Positions 16,233 through 25,096 of a stretch of DNA of 64,000 bases are shown one piece after another. The translations under genes and the position numbers were made by a program. The stretch is from Pigmentiphaga daeguensis (GTDB lineage: Bacteria; Pseudomonadota; Gammaproteobacteria; Burkholderiales; Burkholderiaceae_B): assembly GCF_039523035.1 (NCBI RefSeq), contig NZ_BAAAEN010000003.1, forward strand, positions 124,001 through 188,000. The letters run 5' to 3'. Each line of letters starts with the position of its first letter. Positions within the stretch are counted from its first letter, which is position 1. A model generated the notes under the pieces. That model saw only the letters and a program-made list of their open reading frames with translations, was not told the origin of the DNA and did not search any database.

Positions 16233-18038
16233 ATGACCGATACTCTTGCCCGCCGCCGCTTCCTGCGCGGCGTCGCCCTGGGCGGCGCCGGCGCCGCCTC
16301 TTCCCTGGCCCTGGCCGCCTGCGGCGGCGGCGACGATGACCATCCCGTCGACGTCGGCTTCACCCATGGCGTGGCCAGCGGCGATCCGCTGGCCGACCGC
16401 GTCGTCATCTGGACCCGCGCCGTCCCGGCCGGCGGCGGCGACGTCGACATCAAGTGGGAAATGGCCACCGACGAGGCCTTCAAGAACATCGCCAAGAGCG
16501 GAGCGGCCAGCGCCCGCGCCGACCAGGACCACACCGTCAAGGTCGACGTCGCCGGGCTCGCGGCGGGGACGGTCTACTGGTACCGCTTCAAGCACGAGGA
16601 CAAGGTCTCGCCCATCGGCCGCACCCGTACCCTGCCCACCGGCCCGGTCAAGCAGGCCAAGCTGGTGGTCTTCTCCTGTTCCAACTACCCGGCCGGCTAT
16701 TTCCACGTCTACGCCGAGGCCGCCAGGCGCGGGGACCTCGACGCCGCCATCCACCTGGGCGACTACATCTACGAATACGGCCGCGACGGCTATGCCTCGG
16801 AACAGGCGCAGGCCATGGGCCGGCCGTCCGAACCCGCCAACGAGATCGTCTCGCTGGCGGACTACCGACGCCGCTATGCCCAGTATCGCAGCGACCCCGA
16901 CCTGCAGGCGGTGCATGCCGCCCTGCCCTTCATCGCCGTGTGGGACGACCACGAGATCGCCAACGACACCTGGGAAAACGGCGCCGAGAACCACCAGCCC
17001 GATACCGAGGGCGATTTTGCGCTGCGCAAGGCGGCCGCCGTGCGCGCCTACCACGAGTGGCTGCCCACGCGACCGCAGTCGGCGCCCAACGTCATCTACC
17101 GCAGCTTCGACTTCGGCGACCTGCTGTCGCTCCACATGCTCGATACGCGCGTCCTGGCCCGCGCCAGGCAGCTGTCCTACACCCGCTACTTCGGCGCGCT
17201 GCTCGGCAATCCCGACCCCGCCGCCGGTCTCGCGCAGTTCGCCGCCGCATTCACCGCCGACGTCGCCGCGCCTGGCCGGCAACTGATGGGGCAGGCGCAG
17301 ACCACCTGGCTGCGCGACCGCATGGCCGCCTCGAAGGCGACCTGGCAAATCCTGGGCCAGCAGGTGCTGATGGCGCCGGTGCACCTGCCCATGCCGGTCC
17401 TGCTGGGCCTGCTGGCCTCGACCGGCCAACTGGGCGACGTCGAGATCCCCGCCCAGTTCGCGATGGACCCCGCCGCCTATGCCCGGCTGGTGGCCCGGCA
17501 GCAGGCCGGCGATCCGACCCTGACCGCGCAGGAACGCGCCATCCTGGCCATGCCCTGCATCCCGTACAACCTCGATTCCTGGGACGGCTATTGGGCCGCG
17601 CGCGAGACCGTGCTGGGGATGGCGCGGCAACTTGACAAGAACCTGGTCGTGCTGGCCGGGGACACCCACAACGCATGGGCCAGCGACCTGCGCGACAAGG
17701 ACGGGAACGCCGTGGGCGTGGAGTTCGCCGCGTCGTCGGTGACCTCTCCCGGCTTCGAGGAATACCTGGGCGACGGCGTGCCTGCGGGCCAGTTGGCGGC
17801 CCTGCTGACCGGCCTGGCCAACCTGTCCACCCTGGCCGCAGGCAACAAGTGGGCCGGCAGCCTGAAATACGCCGACACCAGCCTGCGCGGCTACATGGTC
17901 CTGACCGTCACGCCCGAACGCATCCGCGCCGACTGGCAGTACGTCGACACGGTGCATGCCCGCGACTATCGGGCGTCGCTGGGCAAGAGTCTCGCCACGC
18001 TGCCGGGCGCGTCGAACCGCAGGCTGGTCGAGGTCTGA
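16233..18038 (+). CDS. phoD: PhoD-family alkaline phosphatase, Tat-exported lipoprotein
   Basis: A 601-residue phosphatase or phosphodiesterase of the PhoD family. The N-terminus has a twin-arginine signal (ARRRFLRGVALGG) followed by a lipobox LAAC, so it should be exported folded by Tat and anchored as a lipoprotein. An N-terminal beta domain (about 45-140) precedes the metallophosphatase domain with SCSNYPAGYF, HLGDYIYEYG, WDDHEIANDTWENG and LAGDTHNAW, which carry the metal ligands. PhoD enzymes use iron and calcium and often respond to phosphate limitation, but no clear PhoB box is visible upstream. It appears to be a single-gene unit. Confidence 0.9.
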   Translation: MTDTLARRRFLRGVALGGAGAASSLALAACGGGDDDHPVDVGFTHGVASGDPLADRVVIWTRAVPAGGGDVDIKWEMATDEAFKNIAKSGAASARADQDHTVKVDVAGLAAGTVYWYRFKHEDKVSPIGRTRTLPTGPVKQAKLVVFSCSNYPAGYFHVYAEAARRGDLDAAIHLGDYIYEYGRDGYASEQAQAMGRPSEPANEIVSLADYRRRYAQYRSDPDLQAVHAALPFIAVWDDHEIANDTWENGAENHQPDTEGDFALRKAAAVRAYHEWLPTRPQSAPNVIYRSFDFGDLLSLHMLDTRVLARARQLSYTRYFGALLGNPDPAAGLAQFAAAFTADVAAPGRQLMGQAQTTWLRDRMAASKATWQILGQQVLMAPVHLPMPVLLGLLASTGQLGDVEIPAQFAMDPAAYARLVARQQAGDPTLTAQERAILAMPCIPYNLDSWDGYWAARETVLGMARQLDKNLVVLAGDTHNAWASDLRDKDGNAVGVEFAASSVTSPGFEEYLGDGVPAGQLAALLTGLANLSTLAAGNKWAGSLKYADTSLRGYMVLTVTPERIRADWQYVDTVHARDYRASLGKSLATLPGASNRRLVEV

Positions 18039-18179
18039 TCTCCCAAGCACCACGACAGGGTTCCGGGCGCGCCTTCATGGTGCGCCTTGACCCTTATTTG
18101 TGCATCGCAACATTTTTCTGGCGATCCGGTTTTTCAGGCGCTACCATCAAGGCAATCCACCAGGATTACCCGAACTGCG

Positions 18180-18563
18180 ATGCACAACGAAACCCGCTCC
18201 ACCCTCTTGTCCGCCGCCATTGCCGTCCGGTCCGAACTTCAGTTCCACTACCACGGCGCCACGCGCATAGCCCATCCCCACAGCCTGGGCTCCACCACCG
18301 ACGGCACGCTGATCGTGATCGCCTGGCAGCTGGACGGCCGCTCGGGCGATCCGCCCGGCTGGCGCCTGTACAACGCCGACAGGATGAATCGCCTGGTCCG
18401 CACGGGCCAGCGCTTCGAACCCTTGCCGTCTCCGCCCTACAAGCTGGCCGGACTGATCAGGACGCCGTACGAATCGCCCTTCGACGACGACCGTCCCTTC
18501 GACCTGCCGCCGCTGGCCAGCCAGCAGCGCAAGAGCCGCGGCAGGTGGCTGCGGACGATCTGA
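18180..18563 (+). CDS. Small uncharacterised protein with WYL-like segment
   Basis: A 127-residue protein I do not firmly recognise. The middle (HYHGATRIAHPHSLG, LIVIAWQLDG, GWRLYNADRMNRLV, TGQRF) resembles the small WYL beta-domain found in ligand-sensing regulators, but there is no helix-turn-helix. It has no signal peptide or membrane helix. ATG 18180 is chosen over an upstream frame opening at 18087 because the similarity starts after it; a CAGGA lies about 14 bases upstream, which is far. The gene is convergent with the sulfatase operon. Confidence 0.55.
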   Translation: MHNETRSTLLSAAIAVRSELQFHYHGATRIAHPHSLGSTTDGTLIVIAWQLDGRSGDPPGWRLYNADRMNRLVRTGQRFEPLPSPPYKLAGLIRTPYESPFDDDRPFDLPPLASQQRKSRGRWLRTI

Positions 18564-18584
18564 GTCCGCGGTTGCCGCCCGCGC

Positions 18585-20927
18585 TCACCCCGCCACGGTC
18601 AGCTTGCACGACCTGCCCAGGTTGGCCTGGATGATGGCGCGATCCGCGTCATCGGTCTTGCCATCGTGGTTGAGGTCGTACCAGCTGGATTGGGCCACGC
18701 CCTCGTGCAGGTTCAACCGGCTGAGCTCCATCCAGTTGTCCAGGTCCTTCTGGTCGACCACGCCGTCGCGGTTGCCGTCGCCCGGACAGTTGAGCGAGTC
18801 GTAGCTGTAGTTGTAGGCCGCCACGCGGTCCCGCAGGTCCATCTCGGCCTTCAAGGCGGCATAGGCCTGCTGCGCCTGGGCATCCAGCGCGGCGGTGATG
18901 GTGGGCGAGCCCGTGGCGATGGCGCTGCCGCTCCGGTCCAGCGTGGGATCGGGAACGGCCATGTCGATCCGGTAGAGTTCGTCGGTGTTCCGGTTTTCCA
19001 CATATGCCGAGTTGACCGGATTGGCGGTGTCCACCGTATAGGTCTTGCGGTTCAGGCGCACCAGCTTGTAGCTGCCGTCGCTGACGGCTTTCTGTGAATC
19101 CGGCAGGACGTCCACCGCGTCGTCCGCGTCCAGCGCCTTGCGGTAGGACAGCACCTGTCCGCATTGGCTGAAACCTTCCGCGGGCACGCCCGCCAGCCCG
19201 GAGCCCGCCCCGTACCAGACGCCGCTCTGGTCTTCGCACAAGGCCTTGTTCGGAAAAATGGTGAAGCAGGCATTGGCCGCTTCCACGACGCAGGGCTGGG
19301 GCGTGATGTCGCTGGCAGGATTGGTGAAATTCGTACCCATTTCGGAGAAATTCAGGCTGCGGATGGCGCCTTGGCCGGGGTTGGTCAAGTAGGCCAGCAT
19401 GGGCTGGGCGTCCACCGGGCGGTTGGCGGGCACGCCTGCCTTGACATCGGCCCCGGCGATTTCCGCGAACAACTGGTACAGGTCGGGCGAGCTGACCTGG
19501 TGCGCCACCTCCCGGCCCGGCTCCTTCACGATCGGGCCGGCCACCAGCAACGGCACCGATACGCCGGTCTGGTAGGGGAAGCCCTTGGCGCGCGTGGGGT
19601 CGAAGCGGCCCGGCGCGGTGAACTTCACGCTGTTGACGTAGGTGCCGTTGTCGCCCATGACGACCACCACGGTGTTGGTTTTCTCCGGCTGGTAGTTCAG
19701 CGTGCCGTCGCCGTTCCAGGTGGCAAGACCCAGTTCCACCAACAGGCGGCCGATCTCCTTGTCCATGGCCTCGACCATCAGGTTGGTGACGATGTGGTCA
19801 TCGATCAGCGCCGTGATCCGGCCCGGCGCGCCTTCGATGTCGCTGGCCGGCGAGCAGAGCAGGTTGTCGTTGCGGCCCGGGGTCGATTCCGACACCAGCG
19901 ACAGGGGCGGCACTTGCAGCGGCGCGTGGATGGCGGAATAGCCGACCGACATCATCCAGGGCGTGTCCGTGGACTGCCCACGGGCCCAGGCCACGGCACG
20001 GTCGGTCTCCATGGTGCTGCGATAGCCGCGCGCGGACGGATCGGTGGCCGTGACCTTGCGCGAGGTGCCGTCGGCCCAGCTCTGGATGAACTCGCCGGTG
20101 TAGTAGCCGTTCTGCGCGCTGAAGTCGATGTAGCCGGGCCGGGCGCCCTGGCAGGACTGGCCGGGGTCGAAGATCCCGCCGCGTTCCATGCAGCTGCGGC
20201 CCGGCGTGACGATGTCGCTGCTGCGGGTGATGGACTCGCAGCTGCCCGTCGCGAAATAGCACGCGCCGCCGTCGGCGCCGTTGACGGGGTCCATCGTCGT
20301 GTTCGACACGAAGCCGCATTTGTAGGTGCCTTCGGCCACGGTGGCCAGGCCCGCCCGCGTGTCGATCGGATAGGGGGCACCGTCCAGATAGCCGTCGAAG
20401 TAGTCCCAGCCCAGCTTCCACATGGTCTGGTGGCCGTACGGCAGGTTGGCGGCGGTGCCCAGGTCGGAGCCGGTCAGGTGCATCTTGCCGATCAGCGCGC
20501 TGGTATAGCCCTGGGTGCGCAGGAGCTTGGGCAGCGTGACCTCGTAGGGCGAGATCTCGGAATTGGCCAGGTCGGTGGACACCACCGCGTTCAGGATGTT
20601 GGTGCTGGACGGGTAGCGGCCGGTGAAGAAGGTGGCGCGGGTCGGCGTGCAGGTGGGCATGGCCCAGGCATTGCGGAACTGCAGGCCGGCCTTGGCGATG
20701 GCCGTCAGGTTGGGCGTCCTGGGCGGCACGGCGCCGCCGTAGCCATACGAGGTCAGTTGATCCAGGCCGAAATCGTCGATCACGATGAACAGGATGTTGG
20801 GCTTCTGCTGCGCCTGCGGCGAGGGCTTGGCGCCGCTGTCGTCCGAGCAGCTCGACAGCAGCAGCGCGGATGCGGCCGCGGCCGCCGCGCACAGGATGGT
20901 CGGCTTGGCGCACGGTATCGTTTTCAT
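18585..20927 (-). CDS. Lipoprotein sulfatase with C-terminal dockerin-like calcium loops
   Basis: A 780-residue type I sulfatase. The signal peptide ends in a lipobox (LLSSC, C27), so it should be a periplasmic or surface lipoprotein. Metal ligands D51-D52 start the sulfatase fold (FIVIDDFG). The signature C93-T-P-T-R carries the cysteine that must become formylglycine. Near the C-terminus two dockerin/EF-hand-like loops occur, GDGNRDGVVDQKDL and YDLNHDGKTDDAD, flanked by cysteines (NCPG...RSCK). ATG 20927 has GGGAGAG upstream; a longer frame is an artefact reaching into the FGE gene. It lies 14 bp after the FGE gene, third in the operon. The sulfated substrate is unknown. Confidence 0.9.
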   Translation of the reverse strand: MKTIPCAKPTILCAAAAAASALLLSSCSDDSGAKPSPQAQQKPNILFIVIDDFGLDQLTSYGYGGAVPPRTPNLTAIAKAGLQFRNAWAMPTCTPTRATFFTGRYPSSTNILNAVVSTDLANSEISPYEVTLPKLLRTQGYTSALIGKMHLTGSDLGTAANLPYGHQTMWKLGWDYFDGYLDGAPYPIDTRAGLATVAEGTYKCGFVSNTTMDPVNGADGGACYFATGSCESITRSSDIVTPGRSCMERGGIFDPGQSCQGARPGYIDFSAQNGYYTGEFIQSWADGTSRKVTATDPSARGYRSTMETDRAVAWARGQSTDTPWMMSVGYSAIHAPLQVPPLSLVSESTPGRNDNLLCSPASDIEGAPGRITALIDDHIVTNLMVEAMDKEIGRLLVELGLATWNGDGTLNYQPEKTNTVVVVMGDNGTYVNSVKFTAPGRFDPTRAKGFPYQTGVSVPLLVAGPIVKEPGREVAHQVSSPDLYQLFAEIAGADVKAGVPANRPVDAQPMLAYLTNPGQGAIRSLNFSEMGTNFTNPASDITPQPCVVEAANACFTIFPNKALCEDQSGVWYGAGSGLAGVPAEGFSQCGQVLSYRKALDADDAVDVLPDSQKAVSDGSYKLVRLNRKTYTVDTANPVNSAYVENRNTDELYRIDMAVPDPTLDRSGSAIATGSPTITAALDAQAQQAYAALKAEMDLRDRVAAYNYSYDSLNCPGDGNRDGVVDQKDLDNWMELSRLNLHEGVAQSSWYDLNHDGKTDDADRAIIQANLGRSCKLTVAG

Positions 20928-20941
20928 GCTTGCTCTCCCTT

Positions 20942-22063
20942 TCAAGTCCTGACCAGCCGGAATCCCAGGTGGGACATGGGGCTGTAGGGGTCGGAGCCGC
21001 GCCGGGCGCTGGGCCGGTACGACAGGCAATAGTCTTCGTTGCACAGGAACGAGCCGCCGCGGATGACCCGCTTGGGCGCATCGAACGGAACGCCGGGCTC
21101 GCCGGGGTCATAGGAGCCGGCCGGCCCCTGGGGGTTGTCGATGGGATGGGCCGGCAGCCTGGCCTGCTGCGCGAAGTAGTCGGCGCGGTACCAGTCAGCC
21201 ACCCACTGCCAGGCGTTGCCGGTCATGTCCAGCAGGCCATAGCCATTGGGCGGAAAGGTGCCCGCTTCGACCGTGCCGGCCGCTCCGCCCGCGCGCGGAC
21301 TGACCACGGGAAAGCGGCGCTCGCGCACGTCCCAGTAGTTGGCCTGGCGCGCGCCGTCCACCAGCGGTTCGTCGCCCCAGCCATAGGTGGCCTGCTCCAG
21401 GCCGCCGCGCGCGGCGAACTCCCATTCGGCCTCGGTCGGCAGGCGCTTGCCCGCCCACTTGGCATAGGCCAGCGCGTCGGGATGGCTGACCTGGACCACC
21501 GGGTGGCCGCCCTTGCCCTCGATGGAACTGCCCGGCCCCTGGGGATGGCGCCAGTCCGCACCCGGAACGTAGCGCCACCAGCGGGAATAGTCGTCCAGGC
21601 GCACGGGCCGGTCGGTGCCGACGAACACCATGGCCCCGGGCACCAGCACGTCGTCGGGCGGGCGCGGCGTGCCGGGCGGCAGTTGCACGCGCACGGTCTC
21701 CCAGTCCGGCTTCCGTTCGGCGGTGGTGACGTAGCCTGTTTCCCGGACGAAGCGGGCGAACTGGTCGTTGGTGACGTGCGTGACATCCATCCAGAAGCCC
21801 GGGACGCGCACCTGGTGCGTGGGGCGTTCGTTGGGATAGGCCAGCCGGTGATCGCTGCCCATCAGGAACACGCCGCCCGGCACCCAGGCCATGCCCTGGG
21901 GCGTACGGACGCCGTCGCCGAGCACGACGCGTGGCCTTTGCGCGGGTCGGCTGCGCCACGCCTGCCACCCGAGGACACCGCCGGCGGCGGCGCCCGCGGC
22001 CGCCAGGGCCACTCCGCCCATCAGCAGGCGCCGGCGGCCATTCTTGGGGTCAGTAGATGCCAT
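20942..22063 (-). CDS. Formylglycine-generating enzyme (SUMF1/FGE family) with twin-arginine N-terminus
   Basis: A 373-residue FGE-type protein that oxidises the sulfatase active-site cysteine to formylglycine. The FGE-sulfatase domain starts near residue 57 (GMAWVPGGVFLMGS), with LPTEAEWEFAARGG and NGYGLLDMTGNAWQW. The two catalytic copper-binding cysteines are present as C341 and C346 (GGSFLCNEDYC), so it is likely active, not just a fold relative. The N-terminus (NGRRRLLMGGVALAAAGAAAGG) looks like a Tat signal or membrane anchor, which is unusual because bacterial FGEs are usually cytoplasmic. It overlaps the upstream sulfatase stop by 14 bases and precedes the second sulfatase by 14 bp, tying enzyme and substrates together. 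Confidence 0.9.
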   Translation of the reverse strand: MASTDPKNGRRRLLMGGVALAAAGAAAGGVLGWQAWRSRPAQRPRVVLGDGVRTPQGMAWVPGGVFLMGSDHRLAYPNERPTHQVRVPGFWMDVTHVTNDQFARFVRETGYVTTAERKPDWETVRVQLPPGTPRPPDDVLVPGAMVFVGTDRPVRLDDYSRWWRYVPGADWRHPQGPGSSIEGKGGHPVVQVSHPDALAYAKWAGKRLPTEAEWEFAARGGLEQATYGWGDEPLVDGARQANYWDVRERRFPVVSPRAGGAAGTVEAGTFPPNGYGLLDMTGNAWQWVADWYRADYFAQQARLPAHPIDNPQGPAGSYDPGEPGVPFDAPKRVIRGGSFLCNEDYCLSYRPSARRGSDPYSPMSHLGFRLVRT

Positions 22064-24233
22064 GGCTCTTGGGGCAGGTCTTGCCCAGGTTGTTCCGGAC
22101 GATCTGGCCGTCGGCGTCGTTGGTGCGCCCGTCGAGCACACTGCCGATCACGAAGTCATAGACGCTGGACAGGCCCCAGTCGCGGGCCAGCCGGCTCCAG
22201 TTGGACAGGTCCTGCGCATCGACCACGCCGTCGCGGTTGCCGTCGCCCGGGCAGTCGGGATCGGCGGCCAGCATCTCGTCGAGCCTGGCGCGCAGGTCGA
22301 CGTAGGCGGCATTGACCTCGGCGGAAGGGGAAGCCGCCAGCAGATCGCGGTCGGGCGTATCGAGCAGCGGCGTGGGCGTGGCCTGGTCGACCTCGTACAG
22401 CTCCTCGGTGACCACCGTGGTGCCGCTGTCGCTCGCGGCATCGTAGGCCTGGCGGGTGTTGCGGACCAGCTTGTAACGGTCGTTGCGGATCGCGGCCGAG
22501 ATCTCGGGCAGGATATCGAGCTGATCGCGGCCGGCCTTGTACAGCGCCTGGTTCACGCTCCAGCACGAACCGTAGCCGGCGCCGCCATCGGGCACCACCG
22601 ACGGATCGTCATGGCCGGCTCCCCACCAGGTACCCTGGTTGTCCTCGCACACGCTCTTGGACACCGGGATCTGGGTGCAGCTCGTATTGATCACGCAGGC
22701 GCCGTTGCGCCCGCCATCGGCCTGCTGGTTGTAGCCGCCGATGGTGAAGTTGATGGTGCGCAGGCTGGGCTGGTCGGGGTGGGTCAGGTAGGGCAGGATG
22801 GCCACCGAGTCGATCGTGCGCGGTACCGCCGCGTGCGCGTCGATGCCGGCCACCTCGCCGAAGAACTGGAACAGGTCCACCATGTTGACCATGTGATCGA
22901 CCTCGCGGTCGGGTTGAGCGACCAGCGGCCCGGCGATGATGAGCGGATCCCAGACACCGGTCTGGTAGGCCGTGCCCTTGGCCCGCGAGCCGCTGAACGG
23001 CAGCTTGACCGCCGACCCCAGCGTGCCGTTGTCGCCCACGATCACGATCACCGTGTTGGCAGCCTTCGGGTCGTACTGCAGCCGGCCGTCGTCGCCGCGC
23101 CGCGCCAGCCCCGTCTCCACCAGCAGGCGGCCGAACTCGGTGTCCATGGCCTCGGTCATCTGGTCCTGGATCAGGCGGCCGGTCAGCGTGCCATTGCAGT
23201 CCCAGCCGTCGGACAGCGCGTTGCCGCTGACCGGCACCAGGCTGCGCGGCGGCTGCTGCCAGGGCGTATGGGCGGCGCTATAGCTGACGGTGGCCATCCA
23301 CGGGCGCGAGGACGGACGCGACTTGATCCAGTCGATGGCGGCATCGGTCTCGATGCGCGTGCGATAGCCGCGCGCACGCGCATCCGTCAGCGGAACTTCG
23401 GTGACCTTGCCGCCATCGATGATCACCAGCGGCGAGACGTAATAGGCATTCTCGCGCTCGAAGTCCAGCGTGGCCGGCACCTTGCCGCAGCTCTGGCCGG
23501 GCACGAAAATGCCGCCCGCGGACAGGCATTGCAGACCGGCCGCATCCTGCAGGGGCGAGGTGCGGCTGACGGTCGTGCAGCTGTTGTCGGCCCGGTAGCA
23601 GGCTCCCGAGTCCGCGCCCCCGGCGGCCTTGCCCGGCACGAAACCGCAGGCATAGGTCTTCTCGGCCGCGATGCCGCCCGCGGTCGAGTCGATCGATGCC
23701 GGCAGCCCGCCTATCCAGCCGTAGAAATGGTCCCAGCCCAGCACGCTGGGCGTGGCGTTGCCGGCCTCGTTGTTCTCGGGGCCGGCCAGGTGGAACTTGC
23801 CGAACATCGCGCTTTCGTAGTTGGCCCGCTTGAGCAGCTTGGGCACCGTCGTCTCGTACGGCGACACCTGGGAATTCGCCAGATCGTTGGGACCGATGGC
23901 CTGGTAGATGCGGGTGCGGGTCGGGTAGCGGCCCAGGAAAAAGGCCGCCCGTCCCGGCGAGCATTCCGGCATCGACCAGGTATTGCGAAAACGCACGCCG
24001 GCCGCGGCGACCGCATTGATGTTGGGCATGCTGGGCGCGGTGGCGCCGCCATAGCCGAAGGCGGACATCTGGTCGATGCCCACGTCGTCCATCACGACGA
24101 ACAGGATATTGGGCGGCCTCGTGCCCGGCCCCTCGGCCTGCCCGTCCCCGCCGCCGGACGATCCGCCGCCGCAGGCGGCCAGTAGCGTGATGGCGACGGC
24201 TCCCATCGCCGCCATGCGGATGTATCTTCTCAT
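22050..24233 (-). CDS. Lipoprotein sulfatase with dockerin-like C-terminus
   Basis: A 727-residue paralogue of the sulfatase downstream in the same operon. The signal peptide ends LLAAC (C21) followed by a Gly/Ser linker, so it is an exported lipoprotein. D49-D50 open the metal site, and C91-S-P-G-R is the formylglycine motif. The C-terminus has one good dockerin-like calcium loop (GDGNRDGVVDAQDL) and a second, decayed one (LDGRTNDADG). It is the first gene of the operon; ATG 24233 has GGGGGAA upstream. Its stop lies inside the FGE gene. Many cysteines suggest disulfides. The natural substrate, perhaps a sulfated sugar or steroid, cannot be read from sequence. Confidence 0.9.
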   Translation of the reverse strand: MRRYIRMAAMGAVAITLLAACGGGSSGGGDGQAEGPGTRPPNILFVVMDDVGIDQMSAFGYGGATAPSMPNINAVAAAGVRFRNTWSMPECSPGRAAFFLGRYPTRTRIYQAIGPNDLANSQVSPYETTVPKLLKRANYESAMFGKFHLAGPENNEAGNATPSVLGWDHFYGWIGGLPASIDSTAGGIAAEKTYACGFVPGKAAGGADSGACYRADNSCTTVSRTSPLQDAAGLQCLSAGGIFVPGQSCGKVPATLDFERENAYYVSPLVIIDGGKVTEVPLTDARARGYRTRIETDAAIDWIKSRPSSRPWMATVSYSAAHTPWQQPPRSLVPVSGNALSDGWDCNGTLTGRLIQDQMTEAMDTEFGRLLVETGLARRGDDGRLQYDPKAANTVIVIVGDNGTLGSAVKLPFSGSRAKGTAYQTGVWDPLIIAGPLVAQPDREVDHMVNMVDLFQFFGEVAGIDAHAAVPRTIDSVAILPYLTHPDQPSLRTINFTIGGYNQQADGGRNGACVINTSCTQIPVSKSVCEDNQGTWWGAGHDDPSVVPDGGAGYGSCWSVNQALYKAGRDQLDILPEISAAIRNDRYKLVRNTRQAYDAASDSGTTVVTEELYEVDQATPTPLLDTPDRDLLAASPSAEVNAAYVDLRARLDEMLAADPDCPGDGNRDGVVDAQDLSNWSRLARDWGLSSVYDFVIGSVLDGRTNDADGQIVRNNLGKTCPKSHGIY

Positions 24234-24307
24234 TGGTATTCCCCCGGACCCGCGCGGTCGATCGCCCGCGATGGGCGCATCTTAGTCACGCCTGGGCCGG
24301 CGGCTGA

Positions 24308-24325
24308 ATACCATGTACATGGTAT
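24308..24325. promoter_or_regulatory. Perfect 18-bp palindrome between the sulfatase operon and the two-component genes
   Basis: ATACCATGTACATGGTAT is a perfect palindrome, 74 bp from the sulfatase ATG and 102 bp from the response-regulator ATG. The 7-2-7 layout TACCATG-TA-CATGGTA is the spacing used by NarL/FixJ-family regulators, the family of the adjacent response regulator. It is the only strong palindrome in the 194-bp divergent gap, and probably the operator for one or both directions. Confidence 0.65.
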
Positions 24326-24427
24326 GGCCGGCGCGGCGGCCTCTGCGATACTTGCTCAATGGAGAAATGCGCGCTCGCGCCAGGCCCGCGGGACGGCCGC
24401 GGCCGCAGCGCGGCCAGGAGAACTGCA

Positions 24428-25096
24428 ATGACGAAGGGTCCGCTCAGGATTCTGCTGACCGAAGACGACGGGCCCATACGCGAGCGCCTCGCCCGCATCA
24501 TCGGCGAATGGCCCGAAGCGAACCTGTGCGCGGCTTGCGCCAACCTCGAGGAAACCCTGATCGCCATCGGGGCCAACGAGATCGATCTCCTGATCACCGA
24601 TCTCAACCTGCCCGACGGCAGCGGCATCGATGCCATCCGTTTCCTGGCCAAGCGACAGCCCAAGGCCGAGGCGATGGTCATCTCCATCCTGGCCGATGAG
24701 CGCTCGGTCCTCGATGCCATCGAGGCGGGCGCCGCCGGCTACCTGCTCAAGGACGCCGACTCCATCGACCTGCTCGACGCGATCCGGGACGTCATGGCCG
24801 GCCGTTCGCCCATCTCCTCGCGCATCGCCCGCGTCCTGGTCCGTCGCCTGGCCGAACAGGGACACGCTGCCGGCAACGCCGGGAAGACCGCGGACAAACC
24901 CATCCTGACCGAACGCGAGATGGACATCCTGTGGGGCATCGCCAAGGGCTTCACCTATGGCGAACTGGCCGACAAGCTCGCCATTTCCCGGCAGACCGTT
25001 CCGGTCCATATCCGCAACATCTATCGCAAGCTGCAAGCCACCAACCGCTCCGAGGCCGTGTTCGAGGCTTCGCGGCTCGGGCTCATCAGGCTGTGA
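24428..25096 (+). CDS. NarL/LuxR-family response regulator
   Basis: A 222-residue two-component response regulator. The receiver domain (1-120) has the acidic pair E12-D13-D14, the phospho-acceptor D58 (LLITDLNLPDG) and the conserved lysine in GYLLKDA. The C-terminal LuxR-type helix-turn-helix (about 158-220) has LTEREMDILWGIAKG and IRNIYRKLQATNR. ATG 24428 is chosen because AGGAG lies 7 bases upstream; an in-frame ATG at 24359 has none. Its stop overlaps the kinase ATG by one base (TGATG). It is divergent from the sulfatase operon with an 18-bp palindrome between, so that operon is the likely target. Confidence 0.92.
   Translation: MTKGPLRILLTEDDGPIRERLARIIGEWPEANLCAACANLEETLIAIGANEIDLLITDLNLPDGSGIDAIRFLAKRQPKAEAMVISILADERSVLDAIEAGAAGYLLKDADSIDLLDAIRDVMAGRSPISSRIARVLVRRLAEQGHAAGNAGKTADKPILTEREMDILWGIAKGFTYGELADKLAISRQTVPVHIRNIYRKLQATNRSEAVFEASRLGLIRL

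Noticed and set aside
16092..18053. A 653-codon minus-strand frame opposite phoD
   Set aside because: Same antisense-shadow pattern; the plus strand encodes a clear PhoD protein with all motifs.
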